Shown: one piece after another, positions 41,769-49,394 of the stretch
How positions within the stretch are numbered: position 1 is the stretch's first letter
How the letters are laid out: each line of letters opens with the position of its first letter
Notes under the pieces: generated by a model
What the model was told of the DNA's origin: nothing
Database searches by the model: none
The model's input: the letters and a program-made list of their open reading frames with translations, nothing else
Assembly: GCA_964562925.1 (NCBI GenBank)
Contig: CAZLVF010000001.1
Location: 1-64,000 of the forward strand
Reading direction: 5' to 3'
DNA: 64,000 nucleotides
Origin: CAVXDP01 sp964562925
GTDB lineage: Archaea > Thermoproteota > Bathyarchaeia > 40CM-2-53-6 > CAVXDP01
Made by a program: the position numbers and the translations under genes

Positions 41769-41966
41769 CTAGGGACGCGAACCAGTTTTTGCACCAGTCT
41801 TAGGTAGCAGGCGGGCTATCTCAGTCACTCTTCGCATATCACACCTAGCGATCTTACGAATATGTTGATGCGGGACGTTTGCCAAGCCAAGCTGAACGAT
41901 CAACAGATCTCTTAACAGCTCGGTCATCTCATCTTTGACTGTTTTGGCTCTAATTCCTGATCCCAA
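41769..41966 (-). CDS. Small HTH protein of the tRNA-Leu island, opposite strand
   Basis: The 65-residue product (TTG 41966; an internal ATG at 41927 also fits) contains ELLRDLLIVQLGLANVPHQH followed by IRKIARCDMRRVTEIARLLP, similar in plan to the other two island HTH proteins. It faces the 295-aa gene convergently and is divergent from the HTH-HEPN pair. It may be an antitoxin or regulator remnant. Confidence 0.5.
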   Translation of the reverse strand: MGSGIRAKTVKDEMTELLRDLLIVQLGLANVPHQHIRKIARCDMRRVTEIARLLPKTGAKTGSRP

Positions 41967-42187
41967 GGCAGCTATCTCCTCTCACAAGTGGAGTCGTTTC
42001 TGTACATCTTATGTTACCAGGAAGCAGAATTTGAATTCTCCGCAGGGTGAAGAGACGACGCCCCCAAGAGAGACTCAACCAGGTTTGGATGTGTGTGTCA
42101 TCCGAGAAATCTTGGCTATCAGCAAACGTGATTCTCACCGGTCACAAAGCTCTTTACTGCGCAAGTAGTGGTAGATACGAATACACG

Positions 42188-42421
42188 TTGACAAGAAGTG
42201 AGAATGAAGAAGAAAGACTTGGCAACCTCTCATTGGTTCTAGGATTCTTGGCAGTCAAGGAGTTTGAGCGACTTGAAGACCAAGTGAAGGTACTTGCCAG
42301 ACTTGGATACGGTAACCGTGAGATTGCAAAGATCTGTAATACAACACTGGCAACTGTCAGAACACTGAAATCTAGGCCCAAAACAAGGAGACGCAAAAAA
42401 ACAGCCGGTAGGAAGACTTGA
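42188..42421 (+). CDS. HTH protein coupled to HEPN gene (putative antitoxin)
   Basis: From TTG 42188 the product is 77 residues: an acidic lead, a helix (LGNLSLVLGFLAVKEF), then a sigma-70 region 4-like HTH (LEDQVKVLARLGYGNREIAK, ICNTTLATVRTLKSR) and a very basic tail (RPKTRRRKKTAGRKT). The frame is open further up to 42047, but that part looks unrelated. Its stop overlaps the HEPN start by 4 bp (TTGA), so the two are translationally coupled, as in toxin-antitoxin operons. Confidence 0.6.
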   Translation: MTRSENEEERLGNLSLVLGFLAVKEFERLEDQVKVLARLGYGNREIAKICNTTLATVRTLKSRPKTRRRKKTAGRKT

Positions 42422-42927
42422 GGCGTCAACGCACCAGACCAAGACGTATGCTTCGAATACCTCAAGAGTATGTGGACCTCATACCTGCAGGAGAACGACT
42501 TTTCTCTCCAATCTTTCAATTTGAAAACGGACTTCGTTTGGCAGTTCATAACTTCCTTTCACAATGTTATGGTAACAATTGGTGGGAAGCATCGCTGAAG
42601 GTTAGATTGCCAGACATTTACAAATATGTCGAAGACGTGAAAACGAAAAAAGACCTTATGCCTTGGATTGGAGATTCTATATGCGTCACAATATTGCCGA
42701 TTCATCAAATCACTTTGGGCCAGCTACAGAAGATAGTTGAGACATACCGATCGGAGTGCATTCCAGATTTGTTCCCCACCTTGGATTTCTTCTCAGGCCA
42801 TATGGAGATAATCAAACGGGTTCGTAATCTTTATGCTCATATGGTCCCCTGTTTGACTCGAAAGGAAGAGAGAGTAGCGAGAAGGGAAATGCTGACTCTC
42901 TGTGAACACATTAATACAAAACTCTGA
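42418..42927 (+). CDS. Swt1-type HEPN-domain protein (putative RNase toxin)
   Basis: The 169-aa protein resembles Swt1-like HEPN domains: an all-helical fold with LFSPIFQFENGLRLAVHNFL, a WWEASL segment near residue 55, the ITLGQLQKIVETY helix, then the HEPN active-site motif R-N-x3-H as RNLYAH at 136-141. HEPN proteins with this motif are usually metal-independent RNases used in toxin-antitoxin, abortive infection and CRISPR systems. The start is TTG 42418 overlapping the HTH gene, or ATG 42448. There is no nucleotidyltransferase (MNT) partner; the partner here is an HTH protein. Confidence 0.7.
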   Translation: MRRQRTRPRRMLRIPQEYVDLIPAGERLFSPIFQFENGLRLAVHNFLSQCYGNNWWEASLKVRLPDIYKYVEDVKTKKDLMPWIGDSICVTILPIHQITLGQLQKIVETYRSECIPDLFPTLDFFSGHMEIIKRVRNLYAHMVPCLTRKEERVARREMLTLCEHINTKL

Positions 42928-43050
42928 CATGGTTTTGGATTCGAATTCCATTATCGGTTGGACAAACCTAAAATAAGATAGCGCGCTCTCTTACTTGTTC
43001 CAGAATGCAAGGGCGAAGGGATAAGTGCGCACCTAATCTGAGTATGGAGG

Positions 43051-43063
43051 CCCACCCCCCGCA
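43051..43063 (+). repeat. Integration attachment repeat, copy 2
   Basis: An exact copy of the tRNA-Leu 3' 13-mer lies 3,092 bp after copy 1, without the rest of a tRNA in front. It marks the right end of the integrated segment, or the left end of a second, older insertion. Confidence 0.75.
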
Positions 43064-43086
43064 TCATTAGCGCAACCCTATGGCGT

Positions 43087-43146
43087 CTCATTGAATTTGG
43101 TTTTCACTTAAGGCGCAGCAGAAGCAACATCAATTCAAATCGATAG
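43087..43146 (+). pseudogene. Second integrase N-terminal remnant
   Basis: Twenty-three bases after attachment copy 2, a 19-codon stretch reads LIEFGFHLRR before degrading and stopping, nearly the same as LIEFAFHLRR after copy 1. The DNA differs at roughly a quarter of positions, so this is a related but separate, decayed integrase start rather than a recent duplication. Confidence 0.55.
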
Positions 43147-43286
43147 ACGAATATGTGCAACGACACAACGAGGTTAAACCACACCTCGGCCTAAGCATTG
43201 AAACCCTCGAAATTCTGATCCTGACACGCGTGCCGACCGCCTACACTGAGTACGAGGCTGCGACCCACACGAAGTCCGAGCTCTAA
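43127..43286 (+). pseudogene. Transposase C-terminal remnant (DDE type)
   Basis: A frame read to the TAA at 43284-43286 gives FKSIDEYVQRHNEVKPHLGL followed by SIETLEIL, the characteristic tail of DDE transposases (helix, then YN-x-x-RPH-x-x-L and ETP). No upstream catalytic part remains, so an insertion sequence once ended here. Confidence 0.5.
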
Positions 43287-43324
43287 GATTCGTAAGCAGG
43301 TTTCTTAACATTCAGAAAGATGAG

Positions 43325-44401
43325 TTATGTCGAAGATCCCACTATGCTCTGATATATCTTGGCGACATCGTCTCTAGAGATCGTGGATTTTGGCGGAATC
43401 TGCGCTATCAATACTCCACTCCTCAGAATACTCATTCGCACACCCTCAGAATTTCTGAACGTGATCCCAAAATGGCTTACTACATCCACGGTCATACCCT
43501 GGCTCTTAACGAGAGTTCTTAGACGTTCTGGATCAACCTTCTTTGTTTGGTTTGGACTGATGATCAAGACTCGCCTTCCATCCCTCGCGCAGGTTTCTTC
43601 CACAGGCTCGTCCTCGACCTTTTGTGGAGAGCCTGAGGGATACGTTCCACATACTGGGCAGTCGTCGCGCCGTGCGATATTCAAGATATCAAAAGAGAGG
43701 TTTTTCAAGTCGACATACAGGAGTTTACTCTCTAAACGAAGCGGCGCCCCTATCACGAGGTTTACTGTTTCAAGCACTTGGATACTTGAGATCAAGCTCG
43801 GGACTGAAGGGTGAACTCCAACCACAGCACATCTAGGCAGCGCATCATCTTCCAAGTTTGGATAGAAGCATTCGAGGCAGGCTGTTTTTCCAGGAATGAT
43901 GCTGGAGACGTTTCCATAATACTCCAGTGCCGCGCCGAAAATATACGGGATCCTCAGTTTCTGACAGGCCCTGTTGACGAGGTAGCGTGGACCAATCCTG
44001 TCGAAACCGTCCACAGCTACGTCAACGCCTTCTAGAAAGGACTCTACGTTCCTCGAGTTGAGGGAAGCTGGGATCGGATCCAAGTCGACATCTGGGTTCA
44101 GCCTGCAGAGCTTCCTCCCGGCAACCTCAACTTTCGGGATCCCCAACGAGTCAACGTCATACAGTGTCTGCCGATGGAGATCCGACCGAGATACAACATC
44201 CCTGTCCACGATTCGTAGATAGCCGACACCCATCGCGACAAGCCTCAAAACGGTTGGGGAACCAAGGCCTCCTAAACCGAGAACGCATACCTTCGCTTTT
44301 CTAATCTTGAGTTGTCCTTCATACCCGATATCATCCAAAACTATCTGTCTCGAGTAGGTCTCAAGTTGCTCTATGGAGAGCTCATTTCTCACGTCTGCCA
44401 A
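43325..44401 (-). CDS. E1-like ubiquitin/MoaD-activating enzyme (MoeB/ThiF/UbaA family)
   Basis: The 358-aa protein adenylates the C-terminal glycine of a MoaD/SAMP-like protein. It has the nucleotide loop VCVLGLGGLGSPTVLR (40-55), the Asp pair RIVDRDVVSRSDLHRQTL, FDRIGPRYLVNRAC, the candidate catalytic Cys in PRCAVVGVHPSVPSL and a zinc site (CLECF and CPVCG). A 100-residue C-terminal extension (with RRVLIISPNQTKKVDPERL) forms an extra domain not found in MoeB. It lies 6 bp after the MoaD gene; the partner is encoded next door. Confidence 0.88.
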   Translation of the reverse strand: MADVRNELSIEQLETYSRQIVLDDIGYEGQLKIRKAKVCVLGLGGLGSPTVLRLVAMGVGYLRIVDRDVVSRSDLHRQTLYDVDSLGIPKVEVAGRKLCRLNPDVDLDPIPASLNSRNVESFLEGVDVAVDGFDRIGPRYLVNRACQKLRIPYIFGAALEYYGNVSSIIPGKTACLECFYPNLEDDALPRCAVVGVHPSVPSLISSIQVLETVNLVIGAPLRLESKLLYVDLKNLSFDILNIARRDDCPVCGTYPSGSPQKVEDEPVEETCARDGRRVLIISPNQTKKVDPERLRTLVKSQGMTVDVVSHFGITFRNSEGVRMSILRSGVLIAQIPPKSTISRDDVAKIYQSIVGSST

Positions 44402-44407
44402 TAGTTC

Positions 44408-44698
44408 CTATCCGCCTCCGATCGCAGGTAGGATTACCAGTTGATCTACTTCCTTCAGCTCTGTCTCAAACTGTTTTAGAAACCTAACGTTGCGGTTATT
44501 AACCAGAAGATTCAGTGACCTCTTAACTACTCCGTTCGTATCGAAGAGTTCTTTTCCAAACTCTTCCCCAAACTTGGAAGTTACCGCTGTCAGGGCTTCG
44601 TATACGGTCGAAGCCGAGACCTCAACCTTTCTCTGGCCTTCGGCAAAGTTTACAAGGGTTCCAAAGAGGGTTACAGTAACCTTAACCGTCGCCCTCAC
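44408..44698 (-). CDS. MoaD/SAMP-like ubiquitin-fold protein
   Basis: This 96-residue beta-grasp protein ends in PAIGGG, the di-glycine tail needed for activation by the E1-like enzyme encoded immediately downstream. Landmarks are VTVTLFGTLVNFAEGQRKVE and DQLVILPAIGG. It may carry sulfur for molybdopterin or tRNA thiolation, or be conjugated to proteins as SAMP. An MoaE gene lies nearby (46508-46957), favouring molybdopterin synthase. Confidence 0.88.
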   Translation of the reverse strand: MRATVKVTVTLFGTLVNFAEGQRKVEVSASTVYEALTAVTSKFGEEFGKELFDTNGVVKRSLNLLVNNRNVRFLKQFETELKEVDQLVILPAIGGG

Positions 44699-44715
44699 CT
44701 CGACATACGCACACC

Positions 44716-45504
44716 TCAGATCACCAGACGTCTATGCATCAAGTTTATCGAGATTAGGAAGAGTATGGCTGACACCGCAACGATCCACACAAGGCTATAA
44801 AGCATCTCCCAATCGATAATGCCAAGCGTAAGACCTCTCAGGATTCTTACGACATGCGTCAACGGAAGGAGAACCTCCGCGATAATCCTGATCGGTGCAG
44901 GAAGAATCGACGTCGGAAAGAATGTGCCACTAAACAGGAACATCGGAGTGATTAGGAGATACGTGGGGTAGTTGAAGGAGTCGATGTTCGGAACGATGGC
45001 GGTGAAGCACATGGCTAATGCGGCAAATAGAACCCCTGAGAGGAACGAGAAAGGTACCACAAAGATGGCCCACTTAAGACTCACAAGTCCGAAACATGAT
45101 ATGACCAGAAGGATGATCGAGCAGTTGATCGCGCTCTTTGTAGCTCCCCATAACAACTCCCCTGCGATGACCTCATCAATTGTCAATGGCGTTGCGATTA
45201 TGGCATCAAACGTTTTCTGATAGTACATTCTGACGTACGATCCGAAGGTGCACTCGAAAAAAGAGGAGTACATGGACGAGATCGCTACCAAGGCGGGTGC
45301 GATATAAGCCGCGTAGGAGGTCCCCTCGATCTCTCCCACATAGAATCCAATTCCAAAACCCAGCGCAAAAAGGTATAGCAAAGGCTCAATAAATGGAGGG
45401 ATGAAGTTAACCTTGTATGTCTTCAAGAAAACGTCTCTATTCCTAAGCCAGACCTTCCAAGCCTTCTCTGACAATCTGGGGATTCGAAATATGCTTACGC
45501 TCAT
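44716..45504 (-). CDS. ABC-2 type transporter permease
   Basis: The 262-aa protein has six membrane segments in the NodJ/DrrB-like ABC-2 pattern: FIPPFIEPLLYLFALGFGIG, an amphipathic YYQKTFDAIIATPLTIDEVI coupling helix, IILLVISCFGLVSL, LLITPMFLFSGTFFPTSILP and a last helix (LVWIVAVSAILFLISI). With the ATPase encoded upstream (4-bp overlap) it exports an unknown substrate. Confidence 0.9.
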   Translation of the reverse strand: MSVSIFRIPRLSEKAWKVWLRNRDVFLKTYKVNFIPPFIEPLLYLFALGFGIGFYVGEIEGTSYAAYIAPALVAISSMYSSFFECTFGSYVRMYYQKTFDAIIATPLTIDEVIAGELLWGATKSAINCSIILLVISCFGLVSLKWAIFVVPFSFLSGVLFAALAMCFTAIVPNIDSFNYPTYLLITPMFLFSGTFFPTSILPAPIRIIAEVLLPLTHVVRILRGLTLGIIDWEMLYSLVWIVAVSAILFLISINLMHRRLVI

Positions 45505-46430
45505 TCCCTCAACCCCCTTCCAGTCAACTCTAGAAAGACATCTTCGAGGGTGGCTTTCCTGATCAGCGTGCTCTCAACCCTGAACTTGGCCACCAGATCC
45601 CGGAGCAGACGCTCGGGGTCCTTCGAGAAGATGTGCACCTTGTTTTCGACCCTTTCGAAATGGAGATCACCATGATGTTCTCGTAGATATGATGTCATAT
45701 TCTCGTCCGTTGTCACCTCTAGAACATCGCCCTCGACGTATTTCTCTACCAAGTCTCGAGGCTTTCCCTCAGCAATAATCTTGCCATAGTCCATTATGAC
45801 CAGCCGATCGCACAGTTCTTCAGCCTCTTCCATATAGTGTGTGGTAAGCAGGATCGTTACGCCCTCTGCTCTAAGCTCTCGAAGCCTCTGCCATATCATA
45901 TGCCTAGCTTGAGGATCAAGGCCAATCGTAGGCTCGTCGAGCACAAGCATATTGGGTTCGTTAAGCAGTGCCCGAGCAAGAATCAGCCTCCGCTTCATCC
46001 CTGTAGAGATCCTCTCTATAATGACGTTCCTCTTCTCCTCAAGTTGAAAAAACTCCAACAGCTCCTCTACTCTCTCCCGAGCCTCAACCCGTGGAATATC
46101 AAAATAACGAGAGTATACCATCAGATTCTCGAAAACTGTGAAGTCCGGGTCAAGGTTGTTTTCTTGCGGCACCACGCCTATTGTGGCTTTGATTTTCGCA
46201 GGGTCTCCATCTACGTCGATCCCATCCACCTCAAGCTTACCTGAGGTTTTTGGCGACACACAGTAAATCATCTTCATCGTCGTGGTCTTTCCAGCCCCAT
46301 TCGGACCTAGGAAACCGAAGAACTCGCCTCGACTGACTTGGAAACCTACGTCATCCACGGCCGTGAGACCGCCAAACCTTTTGGTTAGATTCTCCGCATA
46401 GACCACGATTTCCAAAGCAATCCCGGCCAA
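45501..46430 (-). CDS. ABC transporter ATP-binding protein (ABC-2 exporter)
   Basis: The 309-aa ATPase has Walker A GPNGAGKTT (42-50), Q-loop in GVVPQENNLDPDFTVFENL, signature ISTGMKRRL (a variant of LSGGQ usual in this subfamily), Walker B NMLVLDEPTIGLD and the H-loop TTHYMEEAEELCD. A C-terminal regulatory domain follows (about 225-305). It starts at TTG 46430 or GTG 46406. It pairs with the permease; the pair sits between the MoaE and MoaD genes. Confidence 0.93.
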   Translation of the reverse strand: MAGIALEIVVYAENLTKRFGGLTAVDDVGFQVSRGEFFGFLGPNGAGKTTTMKMIYCVSPKTSGKLEVDGIDVDGDPAKIKATIGVVPQENNLDPDFTVFENLMVYSRYFDIPRVEARERVEELLEFFQLEEKRNVIIERISTGMKRRLILARALLNEPNMLVLDEPTIGLDPQARHMIWQRLRELRAEGVTILLTTHYMEEAEELCDRLVIMDYGKIIAEGKPRDLVEKYVEGDVLEVTTDENMTSYLREHHGDLHFERVENKVHIFSKDPERLLRDLVAKFRVESTLIRKATLEDVFLELTGRGLRE

Positions 46431-46507
46431 CCCTAGCAGTTTGAAACAATAACCATCATAGCGTGAAAATCCGAGTCAGGCATTCCTTAGGAAACCACTA
46501 GCACACC

Positions 46508-46957
46508 TTACGCGTACTCCACCCAGTAAGATTCACCTGTACACAGCGTCTCTTTCTTCCATATCGTTGCTTCTCTCTTAACCCTCTCAACCGTCTCCAC
46601 GAGCGTAGGGAAAACCTCTTTCCTGTTGCCGCCTGCAACCATAACGACGAATATGAGATCTCCAATGTTTAGATGTCCTGTCACATGATGTATCAGAACC
46701 TCCACTATGCCAGGCCGTTTCTTCATCTCCTCAGCTATACTCGAGAATACATCCTCCGCTTTCTCCTTGTAGGCCTCCATATCGAGCCCTTTCACAGCCT
46801 TCCCATTCTTGCTGGTTCCACGAACTATGCCGAAGAACGATGTGACCGCTCCAACCTCTCCGAACCTCTTATTCGATCTTATCTTTTCCATGAGATCCTC
46901 AATCGAGATCTCCTCTTTCTTGTGAATCCCCACGTTATTAGAGATCACTGAGACCAC
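46508..46957 (-). CDS. moaE: Molybdopterin synthase catalytic subunit MoaE
   Basis: The 149-aa enzyme converts precursor Z to molybdopterin with MoaD. Landmarks are GEVGAVTSFFGIVRGTSKNG, LDMEAYKEKAEDVFSSIAEE, VLIHHVTGHLNIGDLIFVVM and the active-site lysine region ATIWKKETLCTGESYWV. It is followed by an ABC exporter and then MoaD and the E1-like gene on the same strand. Confidence 0.93.
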   Translation of the reverse strand: MVSVISNNVGIHKKEEISIEDLMEKIRSNKRFGEVGAVTSFFGIVRGTSKNGKAVKGLDMEAYKEKAEDVFSSIAEEMKKRPGIVEVLIHHVTGHLNIGDLIFVVMVAGGNRKEVFPTLVETVERVKREATIWKKETLCTGESYWVEYA

Positions 46958-47080
46958 CTAGAGGCTTGAACCGATAGTGTTGCGATTTAAGATTCCATTC
47001 CCTGAAGAAAAATTTACCTTTCTCAACTCTCCTATCTCTTCTTACCGGTACCTAGCCGCCCATGATGAAAGGCCTAGAAC

Positions 47081-48256
47081 ATGAACCCTGAAACGCTATC
47101 CAACCGCTATAACTTCTCCGTCGACTTCATAAGACAACTACAGAATCTATACAAGGATTCGATTGAGGTTTCGATCAAGGCTCTCAAGTCGCCTGGCAAC
47201 AGGTACTATTTTCGAGCGAATACACTGAAGACCTCGGTAGACGACCTCCTCCAGAGGCTCCGGAAAAAAGGAATCAAAGTTGAGAAGCATGAAGTGATAG
47301 AAGAGGCTGTGCACACTCCAATCGAAGGCCCGTTCACCGTAAACATCGAAGGAAGGAAAGTTGTTGTTGACAAGTTCACAGCAGAATCCGTTGTGCAAGG
47401 GGCCCATGTGTATGCTCCTGGCATAGTGATGTGTCGAGGCCTTAGACAGGGAGAGCGGGTGACCGTTGTTGACGATCATGGGCAAGCTGTCGCTAACGGA
47501 ACTGCGAAGATGAATGAAACACAGATTCTGACCTTTAGGAAGGGTTTGGCAATAGAAGTGACTGACTCGATCTACAAGACGCCGAGTCTGAGGGAGACCG
47601 AAGAATTCAGAAGAGGCCTCCTGTATCTGCAGTCTCTCCCAGCGATGGTAACCAGCCGAGTTCTAGACTCTCAGCCCGGAGAGACCATACTCGATATGAC
47701 ATGCTCTCCCGGCGGAAAGTTAACCCACATCTGTCAACTCACGAAGAACAGGAGTAACGTCATAGGCGTTGACCGGAACAAGAGAAAGATCTCAATCGCA
47801 CAAGAAGCCGTCAGACGACTTGGCTGCGAGAACGTCAGCCTGATAGTCTCGGACGCACGATACTTGGATATCGATCACCCGCACATAACTGCAGACCGAT
47901 GCTTGATCGACCCTCCCTGCAGCTGTCTTGGGATCGTGCCCAAACTATACGAACACATTAGGCAAGAAGAGATCCAAAGGCTCGCAGAGTATCAAAAGCA
48001 GTTTCTCAAGGTCGCTTCAAGAATAGTCAGACCGGGCGGGACCATCGTCTACAGCGTCTGCACGATCACCCCTGAAGAAAGCGAGAACGTTGCTCGGTTT
48101 GGAGAAGAACGATGCGAGATAAAGCTTGAGGAGCAGAAGATAATCTTGGGTTCGCAAGGCTTTGCATCTGACTTTGACCACGCCAAGTATACACAGAGGT
48201 TTCATCCTCACATTCATGGTGCAGGCTATTTTATCGCCCGTTTCAGGAAGCCATAG
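47081..48256 (+). CDS. PUA-domain RNA m5C methyltransferase (NSUN/Trm4 family)
   Basis: The 391-aa protein has a leading helical region, a PUA domain (about 90-165, KVVVDKFTAESVVQGAHVYAPG and GERVTVVDDHGQAVANG) and a Rossmann methyltransferase: SAM motif ILDMTCSPGGKLTHI, DPPCSCLG at about 276 and the catalytic Cys in YSVCTITPEES. The PUA-NSUN layout is that of NSUN6-like enzymes acting on tRNA. The target base cannot be told. Confidence 0.9.
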   Translation: MNPETLSNRYNFSVDFIRQLQNLYKDSIEVSIKALKSPGNRYYFRANTLKTSVDDLLQRLRKKGIKVEKHEVIEEAVHTPIEGPFTVNIEGRKVVVDKFTAESVVQGAHVYAPGIVMCRGLRQGERVTVVDDHGQAVANGTAKMNETQILTFRKGLAIEVTDSIYKTPSLRETEEFRRGLLYLQSLPAMVTSRVLDSQPGETILDMTCSPGGKLTHICQLTKNRSNVIGVDRNKRKISIAQEAVRRLGCENVSLIVSDARYLDIDHPHITADRCLIDPPCSCLGIVPKLYEHIRQEEIQRLAEYQKQFLKVASRIVRPGGTIVYSVCTITPEESENVARFGEERCEIKLEEQKIILGSQGFASDFDHAKYTQRFHPHIHGAGYFIARFRKP

Positions 48257-48334
48257 TCAAAGTGAGAGTATCCGAGACCGTCGAGTTAGAGATATTAGTC
48301 GAGGAAGATCAGTTTCTAAAATGGTGAGTAGGGA

Positions 48335-48628
48335 GTGAGGTTTTCTGAGAGCGTATTAACACGAGGAAAGACCGGGAGATTAGAGGTCAGAGCTCTCGAA
48401 TCCAGAGGTTCATACGTAATCTGCAAGTACCTGAACCCTGATACTCTGAGGTTGGCAGATAAGAAGGTTAAACTATCCTTAAGGGACGAGCGAGGAGAGG
48501 TTAAGGAGTATTTTATCATACCCTTGAAAGATCCAAGACGTTCGCTTCTGATATCAGCTGAGATAGAAGAGAAAGAACGAAAAGTATGGAACGACAAGAC
48601 TCAGCAAGCGGAGAACCTTTGGGAATAG
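48335..48628 (+). CDS. Hypothetical protein (97 aa)
   Basis: No family recognised. From GTG 48335 the product is mostly beta-rich and highly charged (GRLEVRALESRGSYVICKYL, KKVKLSLRDERGEVKEYFII), ending with an acidic helix (EIEEKERKVWNDKTQQAENL). The size and pattern fit a small OB- or SH3-like fold. It lies 78 bp after the methyltransferase on the same strand and is convergent with the next gene. Confidence 0.5.
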   Translation: MRFSESVLTRGKTGRLEVRALESRGSYVICKYLNPDTLRLADKKVKLSLRDERGEVKEYFIIPLKDPRRSLLISAEIEEKERKVWNDKTQQAENLWE

Positions 48629-48654
48629 AAGACATGAATATACCTTGCTCTCGA

Positions 48655-49296
48655 CTAGGCTACAGGAAGCAACTCGATCAGAGACAATAACGGTATGCTC
48701 TCGATCTTGTCTCTACCAGTCTTGTTCACTAGAACCGCCACAGACGTTGGCTTTGCACCTGAGTCGTCCAGAATCTTTATGGCAGACTTGAAAACCTCCC
48801 CAGCGCCGGCGATAGTATCTACGAGCAGAACCTTCCGATTCCTTGGGTTACAAAATGACGGGTTGATAACGCCCGGCTGCTTGCTCTCTTCTATCCCTCC
48901 ATGCACCCTTATAGCTGAAAACGGTTTCCCCAACTCTTCCGCAACGATATATCCTAGGAGCATTCCACTTCCTCCGATACCTGCAACGACTTCTGGATCA
49001 TCACACTCTCCCTTCTCGACCGCTTCATGGACCAAGTCAGCCAAGGCCCAGCCTGCGAGAGAGAGCCTCCTAACACTCGAGCCAACATGATTCCAGTCAA
49101 CGAAGACCTCGTGTGGGGCAGGCTTCCCAACCCTCTCTTTCCCCCGAAGGAGAAGCCAAACAACAGTATCTGGTTGAACCCCTAGCTCCTCAGCAATCTC
49201 ATAGGTTGAGAGGCCCTTGGACTTGAGCTCATGAGCCTTTCCAACCAACTCCTCAAGCCTGTTCAAAACTGCCGCCTCTGGAACAAGCCGTTCCAA
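48655..49296 (-). CDS. gfcR: HTH-phosphoribosyltransferase regulator (GfcR-like)
   Basis: The product joins an N-terminal HTH (KAHELKSKGLSTYEIAEELG, QPDTVVWLLLRGKER) to an orotate PRTase-like domain with the PRPP motif KVLLVDTIAGAGEVFKSAIK. This layout matches archaeal GfcR regulators, which respond to sugar-catabolism or nucleotide intermediates. The frame is open up to 49365, but a TATA box at 49318-49326 lies 26 bp before TTG 49296, which makes that TTG the likely start (213 aa, the usual size) of a leaderless mRNA. Confidence 0.8.
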   Translation of the reverse strand: MERLVPEAAVLNRLEELVGKAHELKSKGLSTYEIAEELGVQPDTVVWLLLRGKERVGKPAPHEVFVDWNHVGSSVRRLSLAGWALADLVHEAVEKGECDDPEVVAGIGGSGMLLGYIVAEELGKPFSAIRVHGGIEESKQPGVINPSFCNPRNRKVLLVDTIAGAGEVFKSAIKILDDSGAKPTSVAVLVNKTGRDKIESIPLLSLIELLPVA

Positions 49297-49317
49297 ACCA
49301 GTATTCGGCTCCCACTG

Positions 49318-49326
49318 TTTATAAGG
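49318..49326 (-). promoter_or_regulatory. TATA box of the GfcR-like gene
   Basis: The minus strand reads CCTTATAAA. Its centre lies 26 bp upstream of TTG 49296, the standard archaeal distance to a transcription start. Confidence 0.6.
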
Positions 49327-49394
49327 TATCGTCTGGAGACACAGAGAAGATCCAAGCCAAGTCACCTCTACTACAAAGCCGAAGGCGACGAGAA

